From positions 772,001 through 836,000 of the forward strand of contig NZ_CP040297.1 in the NCBI RefSeq assembly GCF_013393945.1: a stretch of DNA of 64,000 nucleotides, in the 5' to 3' direction. Position 1 is the first letter of the stretch; the number at the start of each line of letters is the position of its first letter. The notes beneath the pieces are model-generated. The model did no database searches, had not been told where the DNA came from, and saw only the letters and a list, made by a program, of their open reading frames with translations. The position numbers were made by a program, and so were the translations under genes. The stretch is from Nostoc sp. TCL26-01. GTDB taxonomy: Bacteria > Cyanobacteriota > Cyanobacteriia > Cyanobacteriales > Nostocaceae. Shown one piece after another: positions 1-9,600 of the stretch.

Positions 1-39
1 ATTGAGGATAATTGAGCAGTAACTGCTCGTTTTTGAGTT

Positions 40-1125
40 GTGCTACTGCTCAATTATCTAGTCAGCTTACTTCAAGAAGACTTTCTAGCTGGCCTTTCTT
101 TTCGTAAGAGTGAAAAGAACGTGGAACTACAACACAGTAAAAATTTAAGTAACAAATTAAATTTAGAACAACATTCTTTACTTGAAAAAGTAATCCAACT
201 GAATAGTTTAGCTAATAGATTAGAGTCTCAAACTAAATATAACGAAGCTTTAACAAAAGCTCAAGCGGCTTTAGAATCTCTAGAAGTAGCCAAACAAAAT
301 CTTTCTCCGGTTTCAAGTCTGATTGATATAGAAATACAAGTTTTAGCTAATACAGGTAAAATTACTCGCATTTTGGGTAACTATTCTTCAGCAGAACAGT
401 ATTATCTCAAAGCTATAAATTTAGCCCAATCTCAAAGAATAGAGCAACACAGTATTTTGCTGTCAATGCTAAATGACTTAGCTGTTGTTTACAAATACTG
501 GGGGAAATTTGATGCGGGTGAACAAATTTATCAAACTCTCTTAAATACTTTAATTAAGCAATACGGTGAACAAAGCCATTTTGTGGCGACAATCTATCAT
601 AATTATGCTGGTTTAGAACACTCACGTTTCAATTATGAAAAGGCTGAACCTTTAGCTCGTAAATCTTACGAAATTCGCCAGAATGTATGCGGTAAAGAAC
701 ATCCTGACACTATCGCTGATGGGGCTGCACTGGGTTCTATTTTACATGGATTAGGTAAATGGGATGAAGCAGTTAAATTGTTTGAAAAAGCTATTACATT
801 TTTTGATAACCCATCAAACTATCAACCTTATGAAGTTGCTGTTAATCTCAATAATCTAGCAGCTTCTCTTCAAGCAAAAGGAGAGTTCTTGCCAGCCGAA
901 AAAGCCTATAGACGGGCATTAAGCATAAAAAAAACTGTCTTCGGAGATGAGCATCCTGATATTGCTGTTACCCTCAATAATCTAGCAATTTTACTTAAGG
1001 AACAAGAACAAAGACCAGAAGCTAAATCTATACTCAAGGAAGCTTTGAGAATTTTTGAAAAGACTGTAGGTTCTCAGCATCCTCAGACAATTTTATGCAA
1101 AAAAAATATTAGTTCCTTATCATAA
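40..1125 (+). CDS. Tetratricopeptide (TPR) repeat protein
   Basis: About 361 residues, mostly TPR units of about 42 residues of the kinesin-light-chain/NB-ARC-associated type. They carry motifs such as NNLA followed by L..Q..., and G.EHPD.A (for example GDEHPDIAVTLNNLA near residue 305). TPR arrays are protein-binding scaffolds; no catalytic domain is visible. The start is uncertain: an in-frame stop lies at 34-36, so the frame opens with GTG at 40, and a second GTG at 121 also fits. There is no in-frame ATG until about position 465. The missing ATG could mean that this is the 3' part of a longer gene broken by a frameshift just upstream of the window. The repeats resemble those of the STAND protein at 11.3-13.7 kb but are more diverged from each other. 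The partner is unknown. Confidence 0.75.
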   Translation: MLLLNYLVSLLQEDFLAGLSFRKSEKNVELQHSKNLSNKLNLEQHSLLEKVIQLNSLANRLESQTKYNEALTKAQAALESLEVAKQNLSPVSSLIDIEIQVLANTGKITRILGNYSSAEQYYLKAINLAQSQRIEQHSILLSMLNDLAVVYKYWGKFDAGEQIYQTLLNTLIKQYGEQSHFVATIYHNYAGLEHSRFNYEKAEPLARKSYEIRQNVCGKEHPDTIADGAALGSILHGLGKWDEAVKLFEKAITFFDNPSNYQPYEVAVNLNNLAASLQAKGEFLPAEKAYRRALSIKKTVFGDEHPDIAVTLNNLAILLKEQEQRPEAKSILKEALRIFEKTVGSQHPQTILCKKNISSLS

Positions 1126-1195
1126 GAAAATTATCTCTACAAGGGTGGGCATTGTGCTAATTTGGTTAATCTTGGCTTGTAGTACCTAACCGATA

Positions 1196-3385
1196 TTACC
1201 CCTCAGAACGAATCAACGTCTCATAAACTCCCCCTTCCTGCCATAATTCCTCATGAGTTCCACGCTGCACTACCTTTCCCTGTTCTAAAACAATAATTTC
1301 ATCACAATCTCGAATGGTACTCAAGCGGTGAGCAACCAAAATACAACTACAGTTGCGTTGACGCAGATTTTCTACAATAATTTGTTCTGTCTGGGCATCT
1401 AAAGCAGAAGTTGCTTCGTCCATCACCAAAATTGCCGGATTTTTCACTAAAGCGCGGGCAATTTCTAAACGTTGGCGCTGTCCTCCACTTAAATTAACAC
1501 CCCCTTCCCGCAATTCCCCGTCATATCCCCCTGGAATTGTCATTACAGTTTCATGAATAGCTGCATCTCGACAAGCTTTGACTAATTGCTCATCTGAAAC
1601 TGTATCATCCCATAAAGTCAAATTCTCTCGGACTGTACCCCCAAACAAAAAGATGTCTTGTTCCACTAGCGACAGGGAACTCGCTAAAACTTCTCGTGCA
1701 ATCTCGCTTCTGGGAGTCCCATCTAAAAGAATTTCCCCCTCCCAAGGTTGATAAAGTCCACAGATTAGTTTAGCTAAGGTAGATTTCCCCGAACCACTCG
1801 CACCGACTAACGCTACTCTTTGTCCTGGTTGCAAAGATAAACTGAAATTCTCAATCAATGGCGGATCAACGTGGGAATAGCCAAAAGTGATGTTACGTAA
1901 ATCAATACAACCTTTTAAATTGAGGATTTCTGCTTGTTTCCTTGTCTCTACTTCAGGATCTAGAGAATTACCTAACACATCATCTAAACGATTCAAATCC
2001 CCTGCTAATTCCTGGAGGGTAGTACCAAAGTCTACCAAAGTATTCACAGGCTGCTGAAAACTCAGCATCAAACTTTGAAATGCCACTAACATCCCTATGC
2101 TGAGGTTTCCATCCATCACTCGCCAACCCCCAACCACTAAAATTAACATGGAGGTTAAGGAAGTGAGTAATATTGGCAAAACCCCTAATATCTGGTTGGA
2201 AACTTCTAACTCTTGCTGGGCGCTAACTGCTTTGGCATAATATCCAGACCATCGGCTAAAAAAATCCGACTCCAAGGCTGATGCTTTCAAGGTTTCCATA
2301 CTCTGAAGCGCAGCAATACTCACCCCATCGGCTTTTCCCCAATCTTGCACCAAGCGTATATTTGCATCCGCCCGATGTCGTGCTACCCACTGCAACGCTA
2401 ATCCATTGATAGCGGCAAAACAGATGCCAATTAAGGTCAGTACCCCGTCATAGGCAAACATAACCAAGGCATAGAATAATACCATCACCCCATCGATTAC
2501 CGTGGTTGCCAATTGCCCAGAAAGCACCTGAGCTACTTTATCATTTAGACTGGCACGATTGCTGACTTCTCCAGCATATCTTTGGGCATAAAATTTGACG
2601 GGTAATCTCAGAATATGCCACAAAAAGCGGGTGGACATTCCTACAGCTAGCTTAATCCTCAGTTTTCTTAAATATCGCAGTCGCAGCAGAGTCAGCAGTC
2701 CTTGAAATAAGCTGGTGAGAAACATTCCTAAAATCAGGGGACGCAACCATTCGGTGCGATTTTCTACTAGTATCTGATCTACAAATACCTGACTAAAGAC
2801 GGGAATTGCTAAACCAGGTAATACTAGTAATAATCCTGCCAAAATAGAGTATAAAATTGCTCCTATTGAACCTTGTAAGCGATCGCTCAAGGAAAGAATC
2901 ATACTAGGTTTACGTCCCCCTTTGCGGAAGTCTGCTCCCGGTTCCATCACTAGGACAACCCCAGTAAACTCCTGATCAAACTCTTCCCAATCAACCTTAC
3001 GGGGGCCGGTAGCGGGGTCGTTGAGGAATACCCAATGTTTACTCAATCCTTCTACGACTAGGAAGTGATTGAAACTCCAAAAAACGATGTAGGGGGGAGA
3101 TAATTCTTGCAGTTGTTCTAATTGTTCAATTTTGAAACCTGCTGCTTCCATTCCATAGCGTCTAGCTGCCAGAATGACATTAGAGGCTTTGCTCCCATCA
3201 CGGGAAACCCCGCATTCAATCCGCAGTTCAGCTAAGGGGACAATGCGATCGTAGTAGGCAAGAATAATCGCTAGGGAAGCTGCACCGCATTCGACCGCTT
3301 CCATTTGTAAGACAGTAGGAGTTCTGACACGCATTCTTCTAAAATCCTTGAGCAATGCCGAATGTGAGTTCTCAGTGTTGAACAC
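1196..3385 (-). CDS. NHLP-type peptide exporter: C39 peptidase/ABC transporter
   Basis: A 729-residue bacteriocin-type exporter that cleaves the leader and transports the peptide. The N-terminal C39 peptidase domain (about 1-145) has Gln27 and catalytic Cys33 (QMEAVECGAAS), His107 (NHFLVVEG) and Asp123 (LNDPATG), so it looks active. A six-helix exporter membrane domain follows (about 160-450). The ATPase domain (about 490-729) has Walker A GASGSGKST, signature LSGGQRQRLEIARA and Walker B ILVMDEATSALD. Architecture and length fit the NHLP/NHPM bacteriocin-system exporters, which usually mature nitrile-hydratase-leader or Nif11-leader peptides at a double-Gly site. The gene starts 4 bp after the HlyD-type adaptor gene stops, so the two are surely one operon. 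No precursor peptide gene was seen nearby, and the companion peptidase-less ABC subunit common in NHLP clusters is absent from the window. Confidence 0.93.
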   Translation of the reverse strand: MFNTENSHSALLKDFRRMRVRTPTVLQMEAVECGAASLAIILAYYDRIVPLAELRIECGVSRDGSKASNVILAARRYGMEAAGFKIEQLEQLQELSPPYIVFWSFNHFLVVEGLSKHWVFLNDPATGPRKVDWEEFDQEFTGVVLVMEPGADFRKGGRKPSMILSLSDRLQGSIGAILYSILAGLLLVLPGLAIPVFSQVFVDQILVENRTEWLRPLILGMFLTSLFQGLLTLLRLRYLRKLRIKLAVGMSTRFLWHILRLPVKFYAQRYAGEVSNRASLNDKVAQVLSGQLATTVIDGVMVLFYALVMFAYDGVLTLIGICFAAINGLALQWVARHRADANIRLVQDWGKADGVSIAALQSMETLKASALESDFFSRWSGYYAKAVSAQQELEVSNQILGVLPILLTSLTSMLILVVGGWRVMDGNLSIGMLVAFQSLMLSFQQPVNTLVDFGTTLQELAGDLNRLDDVLGNSLDPEVETRKQAEILNLKGCIDLRNITFGYSHVDPPLIENFSLSLQPGQRVALVGASGSGKSTLAKLICGLYQPWEGEILLDGTPRSEIAREVLASSLSLVEQDIFLFGGTVRENLTLWDDTVSDEQLVKACRDAAIHETVMTIPGGYDGELREGGVNLSGGQRQRLEIARALVKNPAILVMDEATSALDAQTEQIIVENLRQRNCSCILVAHRLSTIRDCDEIIVLEQGKVVQRGTHEELWQEGGVYETLIRSEG

Positions 3386-3389
3386 GGCT

Positions 3390-4838
3390 TCAATTAATTC
3401 CAGTCCACTCTTTTAAAATTGGTAGCAAAAAGGTAATTGGTGCTGTTTCTTCTACCGTTACTTTAGCTGTAACTGTTGTCCCTAATGTTAATTTAGTATT
3501 CGGGCCTTTAGAAGATGACCACTGATAACCACTAATAGTTAAAGGGTTAAGATTCAACTTAGCCATGACTTCTATTTTGCCCCCTTCTGAGCCAATTAAT
3601 TTATTAACTACTTCGGAATTACCAACTACAGAAGTTGCTCCTTCTCGTGTAATGGGTAATGGAGAAATAGCGACAACTTCACCAATAATACTGCCAAATC
3701 TTTCCCGTTTGAGCGTATCTGGTGTGACTAAAATCTTCATTCCCTGTTGAATTTGCTTACCATCTTCAACTGCAAAATAAATCACACTAGATTCTAAACC
3801 CTCATTTTTTTGACCTGCTATTTGCATCGTTCCTAAGCGGGTTCCTGGTTCAACAACCTGCCCAGCATTAGCAGTAATTTCGACAATACAACCTGCTTGT
3901 GGACTTTTAATTTGACTACGATCAGCAACCCTTTGTTCTAATTGAGCAATTTCTCTTTGTACTTCTTGGAGTTCTTTTTCTCTGGTTTGCATATTTTCTA
4001 GATTATCTTGTTCTAGTCGTTTATTACTGGTTGCTAATTCTTCTAATTCAGCCTGGTATTTGGTAATAGCATTGAGATTATTGAGATATTGTTGCTGAGT
4101 TTCTACTTCTTTTAGTTGTAACTGTTGCAATTGTGCTTGAATATTAATAATAGATTGTAAGGCTTGACGGTATTCTTGTTCCGCTTGCAGTAAGGTATCT
4201 TCAGAAATAGCCCCACTTTGAATTAGCTGCTTTCGTTTTTGCAATCTTTTGGCAAAGACTGGTGCTATTTCCTGAGCATCATGCAATTGTTGTTGTAAGT
4301 TAATACGTTGTTGTTTAATGGCAACCAACCCTTGTTTTTGTAACAGAGGAGTTAGTGCTTGAGCATTTTGTAACTGTTGCTGTAAACTAGCTCTTTGAGA
4401 GGCGATCGCTGATTTTTCTAAACTAGTTTTCTGCTTGATGATTAAACCAGTTTCTAAATTTTGTTGTCGCAATTGAGTTAATTTTCCCTGTCGTTGTTGA
4501 AGTTGTTGTCGCTCTTGAGATGGATCAATGGTTGCCAATACTGTATCTTTTTTGACACATTGTCCATTGCGGACATTCAGAGATTGTAACTGACCAGAAA
4601 TGGGAGATTGAAATTGCAGAATTCTGCGGGGATTAATCAGCACACCCCGACCTGTTACTGTTATGGGTATCCTTCCCCACACACTCCAGAGCAAACCCAA
4701 ACTTACCAGAATTCCTAACATTAACAATGGTAGCCAATCATGTGGTTTGATGACCCGCACAACCCGATCTAGCTGTTCTGGCGCAGATAACCGTTCTAAA
4801 GATTTTTTGCGAAATAGGTCTTCTTTTTTATTCAACAT
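3390..4838 (-). CDS. HlyD-family secretion adaptor, NHLP bacteriocin system
   Basis: A 482-residue membrane-fusion protein. It has a short cytoplasmic N-terminus, one transmembrane helix (about residues 36-53, LPLLMLGILVSLGLLWSVW), a biotinyl-lipoyl-like half motif (about 70-110), a long Gln-rich coiled coil (about 110-305, many QLQQ and QQLQ runs), the second lipoyl half (SPQAGCIVEI) and a beta-barrel C-terminal part. Such adaptors bridge an inner-membrane ABC exporter to the outer membrane. It is the first gene of a two-gene operon with the C39-peptidase ABC transporter, 4 bp apart. The match to the NHLM/NHLP secretion-protein family is judged from overall architecture and gene partner. Upstream (4839-4892) only a short AT-rich gap separates it from a hybrid kinase on the same strand. 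Confidence 0.9.
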   Translation of the reverse strand: MLNKKEDLFRKKSLERLSAPEQLDRVVRVIKPHDWLPLLMLGILVSLGLLWSVWGRIPITVTGRGVLINPRRILQFQSPISGQLQSLNVRNGQCVKKDTVLATIDPSQERQQLQQRQGKLTQLRQQNLETGLIIKQKTSLEKSAIASQRASLQQQLQNAQALTPLLQKQGLVAIKQQRINLQQQLHDAQEIAPVFAKRLQKRKQLIQSGAISEDTLLQAEQEYRQALQSIINIQAQLQQLQLKEVETQQQYLNNLNAITKYQAELEELATSNKRLEQDNLENMQTREKELQEVQREIAQLEQRVADRSQIKSPQAGCIVEITANAGQVVEPGTRLGTMQIAGQKNEGLESSVIYFAVEDGKQIQQGMKILVTPDTLKRERFGSIIGEVVAISPLPITREGATSVVGNSEVVNKLIGSEGGKIEVMAKLNLNPLTISGYQWSSSKGPNTKLTLGTTVTAKVTVEETAPITFLLPILKEWTGIN

Positions 4839-4892
4839 GGTAGGAGTTAAAAATCAAGAAATTTTTATGACATATTTAACTTGGTGTTATGT

Positions 4893-6797
4893 TTATTGTT
4901 CTAAATGGTGATCCAAAATCTCAAATTCTTCGCCATTGTTACTCTGGTCTAGACAATCAGAAGATTGAGTTAATTTAATAATTTCTTCAAAGGAAAAATT
5001 ATTGACTAGATTGGTCAAAGTGTTCGCCAAAGCAGCTTGTAACGGCGGAATTTGCTCAATCAGCTGTTCAATTTGTTTAGAGTTGACTCGAATTGCGGCT
5101 TGATACAATTTTTCTACCCACTCTCTAGGCATTTGAGCAATGGCATGACTTAATTCATTCGCAGAAAAAACCACTGTTCGCTTCTGTGTCAGTAATTTGG
5201 TTTCTGCGGTTGCATATATGTAACTCACACCCAGATATTCAGCGATCTTCTCAAAAATCACCTCGGCGCGAAATGGCTTGCGGACAAAATCATCGCAACC
5301 TGTAGATAAAGCAACAATCCGATCCTCTTCAAAAACACTCCCAGTTAAAGCAACGATAATGGGAGGTGAATCACTGCTGGTTTTAATGTGTTTGGTGGCT
5401 TCATACCCATCCATCACCGGCATTCGCATATCCATCCAAACTAAATCAGGATGCCAACTATGACATAAAGCGATCGCTTCTTGTCCATTAGTTGCTTCTC
5501 GGACATCAAAGCCAACTGGTTGTAGCAACTTCATCAAGATTTGGCGAATTTCTGGTTTATCCTCTGCAATTAAAATTCGATATTTTGGTTGTCCTGCTGC
5601 CAAAGCAATAAGTTGTTGGCTAGATTTTGGCGTTTGTACTTCATCATATCTCACCTCCTGGGTACGGATATTAAACTGAAAAATTGTCCCTACTCCGATC
5701 TTGCTGTTGGCTGTAATCTCTCCTCCCATCAGCCACACAAATTTCTGACTAATCGGTAATCCCAATCCAGTTCCCTCTTGCAAGTTTTTACCTGTTTGTG
5801 TTTGCACAAAAGGCTCAAATAAACTTTCTAGTTCTGTTAATTCAATCCCCAGTCCGGTATCTTCAACTTCAAATAACAGGTTTATTCCTGTGTCTATTTC
5901 CTCTATGTTTCGTCGAACTCGCAGAATTACACTACCTACTTGAGTAAACTTAATCCCATTGCCCAATAAGTTCAGCAAAACTTGGCGTAATTTACTTTCA
6001 TCAGTACGAATATATTGCGGTAAGTCGGGAGCTAGTTCAAAAATTAACTCTAAACCTTTAGATTGGGCTTTTAACAGTAACATTTGTTGCAATGTATGCA
6101 ACAGATGATGTAAGTCGAAGCAGGTGGGATTCAATGTGGTTTTACCAGCTTCAATCTTGGACATTTCTAGGACATCGTCGATTAAATTCAACAGATGTTC
6201 ACCACTGCGAGCAATGGTTTCTAAATATTCTTGCTGTTGCTGATCAACAGAACCATATCTAGTTAGCAATTGGGTAAAACCTAAAATAATATTTAGAGGT
6301 GTTCGCAGTTCATGGCTCATATTTGCTAAAAACTGACTTTTGGCAACATTTGCCACATCTGCTGCTTCTTTAGCTTGCTGGAGTGCTGCTTCTGTTTGTT
6401 TCCGCGCTGTGATATCACGAATCGCTAAAACAGCACATTTTTCTCCAGCAATAAATTCGATACAGCTACCGGAAATTTCCAAAGTTACCGCTTGATGAGA
6501 TGTTTGAAACTCATATTCAGTAGCTGTTAATTGACCTTGCAAGGCAATGACTACTGGATGTGTTTTTTCTGTAATTACTTGTCCTTGCTGTGTTAGTGGT
6601 AGTAGCTGAATTAGTGGCGTTCCCAGAATTGTAATATGCGGTCTATCAACTAAATTATCGAAGACTGTGTTGCACCATTGCACCTTAGTATCTTCATCTG
6701 TCCAGGCGATCGCATCATCAATAGCCCCCAGTGCTACCTCCATTTTCCCTAAAGTTGAACGCAGTCGGTTTAACTGAAGGGTAGGATCATTCTCCAT
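4893..6797 (-). CDS. Hybrid sensor histidine kinase (PAS-HisKA-HATPase-REC)
   Basis: About 634 residues from the ATG at 6797, which has GGTGAG just upstream. The open frame continues 13 codons further, into an AT-rich repeat, to a TTG. An N-terminal PAS-like domain (about 15-130) ends in the usual DITARK linker. A coiled coil leads to the HisKA phospho-acceptor His162 (MSHELRTP). The HATPase_c domain (about 270-390) has the DTGLGI and GTGLGLPIS boxes. A C-terminal receiver domain (about 410-530) has its phospho-Asp in the [10 protein letters not shown] motif near 470. A tail of about 100 residues rich in E/Q/L is often seen after the receiver in cyanobacterial hybrid kinases. No transmembrane segment is seen, so it is cytoplasmic. 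It is near but not overlapping the exporter operon; the ligand is unknown. Confidence 0.92.
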   Translation of the reverse strand: MENDPTLQLNRLRSTLGKMEVALGAIDDAIAWTDEDTKVQWCNTVFDNLVDRPHITILGTPLIQLLPLTQQGQVITEKTHPVVIALQGQLTATEYEFQTSHQAVTLEISGSCIEFIAGEKCAVLAIRDITARKQTEAALQQAKEAADVANVAKSQFLANMSHELRTPLNIILGFTQLLTRYGSVDQQQQEYLETIARSGEHLLNLIDDVLEMSKIEAGKTTLNPTCFDLHHLLHTLQQMLLLKAQSKGLELIFELAPDLPQYIRTDESKLRQVLLNLLGNGIKFTQVGSVILRVRRNIEEIDTGINLLFEVEDTGLGIELTELESLFEPFVQTQTGKNLQEGTGLGLPISQKFVWLMGGEITANSKIGVGTIFQFNIRTQEVRYDEVQTPKSSQQLIALAAGQPKYRILIAEDKPEIRQILMKLLQPVGFDVREATNGQEAIALCHSWHPDLVWMDMRMPVMDGYEATKHIKTSSDSPPIIVALTGSVFEEDRIVALSTGCDDFVRKPFRAEVIFEKIAEYLGVSYIYATAETKLLTQKRTVVFSANELSHAIAQMPREWVEKLYQAAIRVNSKQIEQLIEQIPPLQAALANTLTNLVNNFSFEEIIKLTQSSDCLDQSNNGEEFEILDHHLEQ

Positions 6798-6887
6798 AAA
6801 TCTCACCGGATTGAGCATTAACAATTCAAAATTCAAAATTCAAAATACCCTACGGGAAGGCAAGCCTACAAAATTCAAAATTAAAGA

Positions 6888-6922
6888 CAGTTGAGTTGGG
6901 GATTTAAACCCCAACTCAACTG
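6888..6922. repeat. Perfect 14-bp inverted repeat between kinase and PAS genes
   Basis: The arms CAGTTGAGTTGGGG and CCCCAACTCAACTG flank a 7-nt loop. No T-run follows on either strand, so it is not a convincing terminator. It lies in a gap that also holds short repeats of the form AATTCAAA (6820-6850). It is probably one of the many small palindromes dispersed in this genome. Confidence 0.6.
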
Positions 6923-6979
6923 ATACTACGTGTAGACGTAGGGGTCTTAAACCCTTGATTTTACGATAATTATTATGTT

Positions 6980-7327
6980 TTATGAAGGAGAGATCGTCGC
7001 TGCAAAAAACCAATTCTCCCCCTGTTTTTCGGCTGTAATGAAATGCACACTTTCTACTTCAACACCATCTTTTGTCACAGTTTTTAACAAAAGAGGATGA
7101 TTGAGAATTTTCGCTTTTTCAGTCATCACAAAGCGGGAAAAACTTAGTCGATGGGAATCATGGAGATTCTGGGGGATAATAACTTCTAATGGTAAGCCAA
7201 ATAGTTCTTCATAACTCCAGCCATAAGCAGTTTTAAACGCTGCATTTATATATGTAATAAACCCTTGTTGATCGGTGATAATAACGGGTAGCTGAGTCTG
7301 TGACTTGATTTCATTGATAGTTTTCAT
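6980..7327 (-). CDS. Single PAS-domain protein
   Basis: A 115-residue protein made of one PAS fold only. The N-terminal strand VIITDQQGFITYINAAF, the YGWSYEELFG helix and the GENWFFAATISP C-terminal strands are typical. There is no kinase, cyclase or DNA-binding output domain. Such isolated PAS proteins usually act by binding partner kinases or small ligands. It lies between the hybrid kinase (same strand, downstream) and the REC-kinase gene (opposite strand), and 220 bp of AT-rich sequence separates the two divergent starts. A functional link to either kinase is inferred from position only. Confidence 0.85.
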   Translation of the reverse strand: MKTINEIKSQTQLPVIITDQQGFITYINAAFKTAYGWSYEELFGLPLEVIIPQNLHDSHRLSFSRFVMTEKAKILNHPLLLKTVTKDGVEVESVHFITAEKQGENWFFAATISPS

Positions 7328-7547
7328 TACAAAGATTATGCTATTTTGGGTGACATTGGTAAAAAATAATTAAAATTGTCTATCTTTATCAAGATACAAT
7401 AAAAGTTAATTATCTTACTACATTTACTTAATGAACAGCCATAATCAATTAAGTTATGCCGAAAATGTTAGATTTTTTCTATGTATATTCTTTGTAATAT
7501 TTGATATGACAAAGGCTAATTTTTAAATCTTTATTTAAACTCAATTT

Positions 7548-8651
7548 ATGGATAGCAGTCACTCACACAAGGGAGATATCCTGATTGTTGATGACACCAT
7601 TGATAACCTGCGCCTCTTGTCGAAAATGCTCGCGGAACAAGGGTATGAGTTGCGATGTGCCACGAACGGTGTCATAGCATTGATGGGTATTAAAGCTCAA
7701 CCCCCGGATTTAATTTTATTAGATATCACTATGCCGGGCATGAATGGCTATGAAGTTTGCCAGCATTTAAAAGCAAATTCGCAAACCAAGGAAATCCCCG
7801 TGATTTTTATCAGTGCTTTAAATGAAGCCTTTGATAAGGTCAAGGCATTTGCAGTTGGAGGTGTAGATTATATTAGCAAGCCCTTTCAACTAGAGGAAGT
7901 GTTTGTCAGAATTGAAACCCAATTAACTAATCGCCGATTACAAGCACAACTTCAAGCGCAAAATTATCGCTTACAACAAGCTGAAGCAGAACTACTCAAA
8001 GCATTAGAGCAAGAACGGGAACTCAATCTGCGGATTCAGGAAATGGCGACAGTAGAAGAACGCCATCGGATAGCCCGTGATATTCATGACTCATTAGGTC
8101 ATTCATTAGTAGCCTTAAATATTCAACTAGAAGCGGCTTTGGCGTTGTGGCAGGATAATTCAGACAAGGCTTACGCTTGTTTGCTAGAGGCAAAACAACT
8201 AGGGTCAGCAGCGTTGAAAGCCACACGTGAATCTGTAGGATTAATCAGGTCTGAGGCACTACAAGGTCAGCTATTAGAAAGTGCGATCGCTAATTTGACA
8301 GCAGAATTTCATCGACTCACTGGCATCTTACCAGAATGTAGCATTGACATATCACCCAACTTACCTCATACAATCAACACCACGATTTATCGAATTTTAC
8401 AAGAAGGTCTGACTAATATTTGCAAGTATGCTCAGGCAACAGCAGTCACTATTCAAATTCAGAGTACTGATTCAAAGACAGTACTTGTACTTCAAGATAA
8501 TGGTAAAGGCTTTCAAGTCAACGAAAACACTAAGGGATTTGGGCTGAGGGGAATGCAAGAACGGGTCGCTGCTTTAGGAAGTGACTTAAAAATTATCAGT
8601 GAGCTAAATACAGGCTGTAAGATTATTGCCACCTTCCCACAATCAAAGTAA
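7548..8651 (+). CDS. Receiver-histidine kinase hybrid, NarX/DesK-type (HisKA_3)
   Basis: A 367-residue protein. An N-terminal receiver domain (about 10-125) has acidic residues DD15-16, phospho-Asp59 (LILLDITMPGMNG) and Lys111 (SKPF). A coiled-coil linker (about 128-165) leads to a HisKA_3 dimerisation helix with phospho-acceptor His180 (ERHRIARDIHDSLGHSL). The HATPase_c domain (about 265-365) has DNGKGF and GFGLRGMQERV. HisKA_3 kinases pair with NarL/LuxR-type regulators, and one is encoded 136 bp downstream on the same strand, so the two very likely form a pair. The kinase begins with a receiver instead of a sensor domain, so its input is probably phosphotransfer from another kinase; the hybrid kinase at 4.9-6.8 kb is one candidate (inference). 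Confidence 0.93.
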   Translation: MDSSHSHKGDILIVDDTIDNLRLLSKMLAEQGYELRCATNGVIALMGIKAQPPDLILLDITMPGMNGYEVCQHLKANSQTKEIPVIFISALNEAFDKVKAFAVGGVDYISKPFQLEEVFVRIETQLTNRRLQAQLQAQNYRLQQAEAELLKALEQERELNLRIQEMATVEERHRIARDIHDSLGHSLVALNIQLEAALALWQDNSDKAYACLLEAKQLGSAALKATRESVGLIRSEALQGQLLESAIANLTAEFHRLTGILPECSIDISPNLPHTINTTIYRILQEGLTNICKYAQATAVTIQIQSTDSKTVLVLQDNGKGFQVNENTKGFGLRGMQERVAALGSDLKIISELNTGCKIIATFPQSK

Positions 8652-8787
8652 TTTACTGCTTGATTTTTTTGTCTAAATCTTTGGCAAAATTATAAAAATA
8701 TATTTAAGTAATTTTACGATTGTTCTCGTAAATGATATTATCTAGGTCTACAAAAATAAATATTTATCCTCATTAATCATGTAATTT

Positions 8788-9483
8788 ATGATTCGGGTGT
8801 TGCTTGTCGAAGACCAAGAAATTGTCCGTCGTGGCTTGAAGACCTTATTAGAGATTCAACCAGATTTACAAGTAGTAGGCGAAGCAGAAAACGGTCAACA
8901 AGCAATTTATTTGATGGAAAGCCTCTATGGAGGAAATACTGAACCCGATGTGACATTAATGGACATCCGTATGCCTGTCATGGATGGGGTTGTAACTACC
9001 CAGCAGCTATGTCAGATGTTTCCCGACACAAAAATTCTCATCCTGACAACATTCGACGATACGCAATACATTTCTGAAGCATTACGCTTTGGAGCTAAGG
9101 GCTACTTACTCAAAGATACACCAGCCCAAGAACTAGCAGCAGCAATTCGTTCTATTCACAAAGGCTATACTCACTTTAGTCCCGGAATTTTAGAAAAAAT
9201 GCTGAGTGTTGTACCCATATCTGGGATAGAAACACCAAAAAATCCCCCACCTGAACTTGCAGAACTCACATCCAGAGAGCGAGGAGTTTTGTATTTGATT
9301 GCAACTGGCTTAAGTAATCGAGAAATTGCCCAGGAGCTTTACCTTTCTGAGGGGACTGTCAGAAATCATATTACCAATATTTTGGCGCGACTGAACTTAC
9401 GCGATCGCACTCAAGCTGCTATTATTGCCAATTCGTTTCTAGATTTACTAAATAATCCTGAGTCTCGCAATGTAAACATTTAG
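8788..9483 (+). CDS. NarL/FixJ-family response regulator
   Basis: A 231-residue two-domain regulator. The receiver (about 1-120) has the ED acidic pair at 8-9, phospho-Asp59 ([13 protein letters not shown]) and the conserved Lys in YLLKDTP. The C-terminal LuxR-type HTH (about 160-222) has [19 protein letters not shown] followed by [18 protein letters not shown]. It is a DNA-binding output, and the natural partner of the HisKA_3 kinase ending at 8651. The AT-rich gap of 136 bp before it could hold its own promoter. Targets cannot be read from the sequence. Confidence 0.94.
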   Translation: MIRVLLVEDQEIVRRGLKTLLEIQPDLQVVGEAENGQQAIYLMESLYGGNTEPDVTLMDIRMPVMDGVVTTQQLCQMFPDTKILILTTFDDTQYISEALRFGAKGYLLKDTPAQELAAAIRSIHKGYTHFSPGILEKMLSVVPISGIETPKNPPPELAELTSRERGVLYLIATGLSNREIAQELYLSEGTVRNHITNILARLNLRDRTQAAIIANSFLDLLNNPESRNVNI

Positions 9484-9573
9484 CTTGAACAGCGAGATAT
9501 TTGGGACACCGATTCGATTCCCTTTAACCATTGACCGAACTCAGGGTATGGAGTACTCATGCAAAAGAGACTG

Positions 9574-9600
9574 ATACCATTTCACGTTAATCATGATACA
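9574..9600. repeat. Partial copy of dispersed element C (left end)
   Basis: About 27 bp beginning ATACCATTTCACGTTAATCA match the left ends of the elements at 18845 and 31291, then the sequence diverges. The stop codon and last four codons of the lipoyl-transferase gene lie inside this stretch. Confidence 0.6.
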
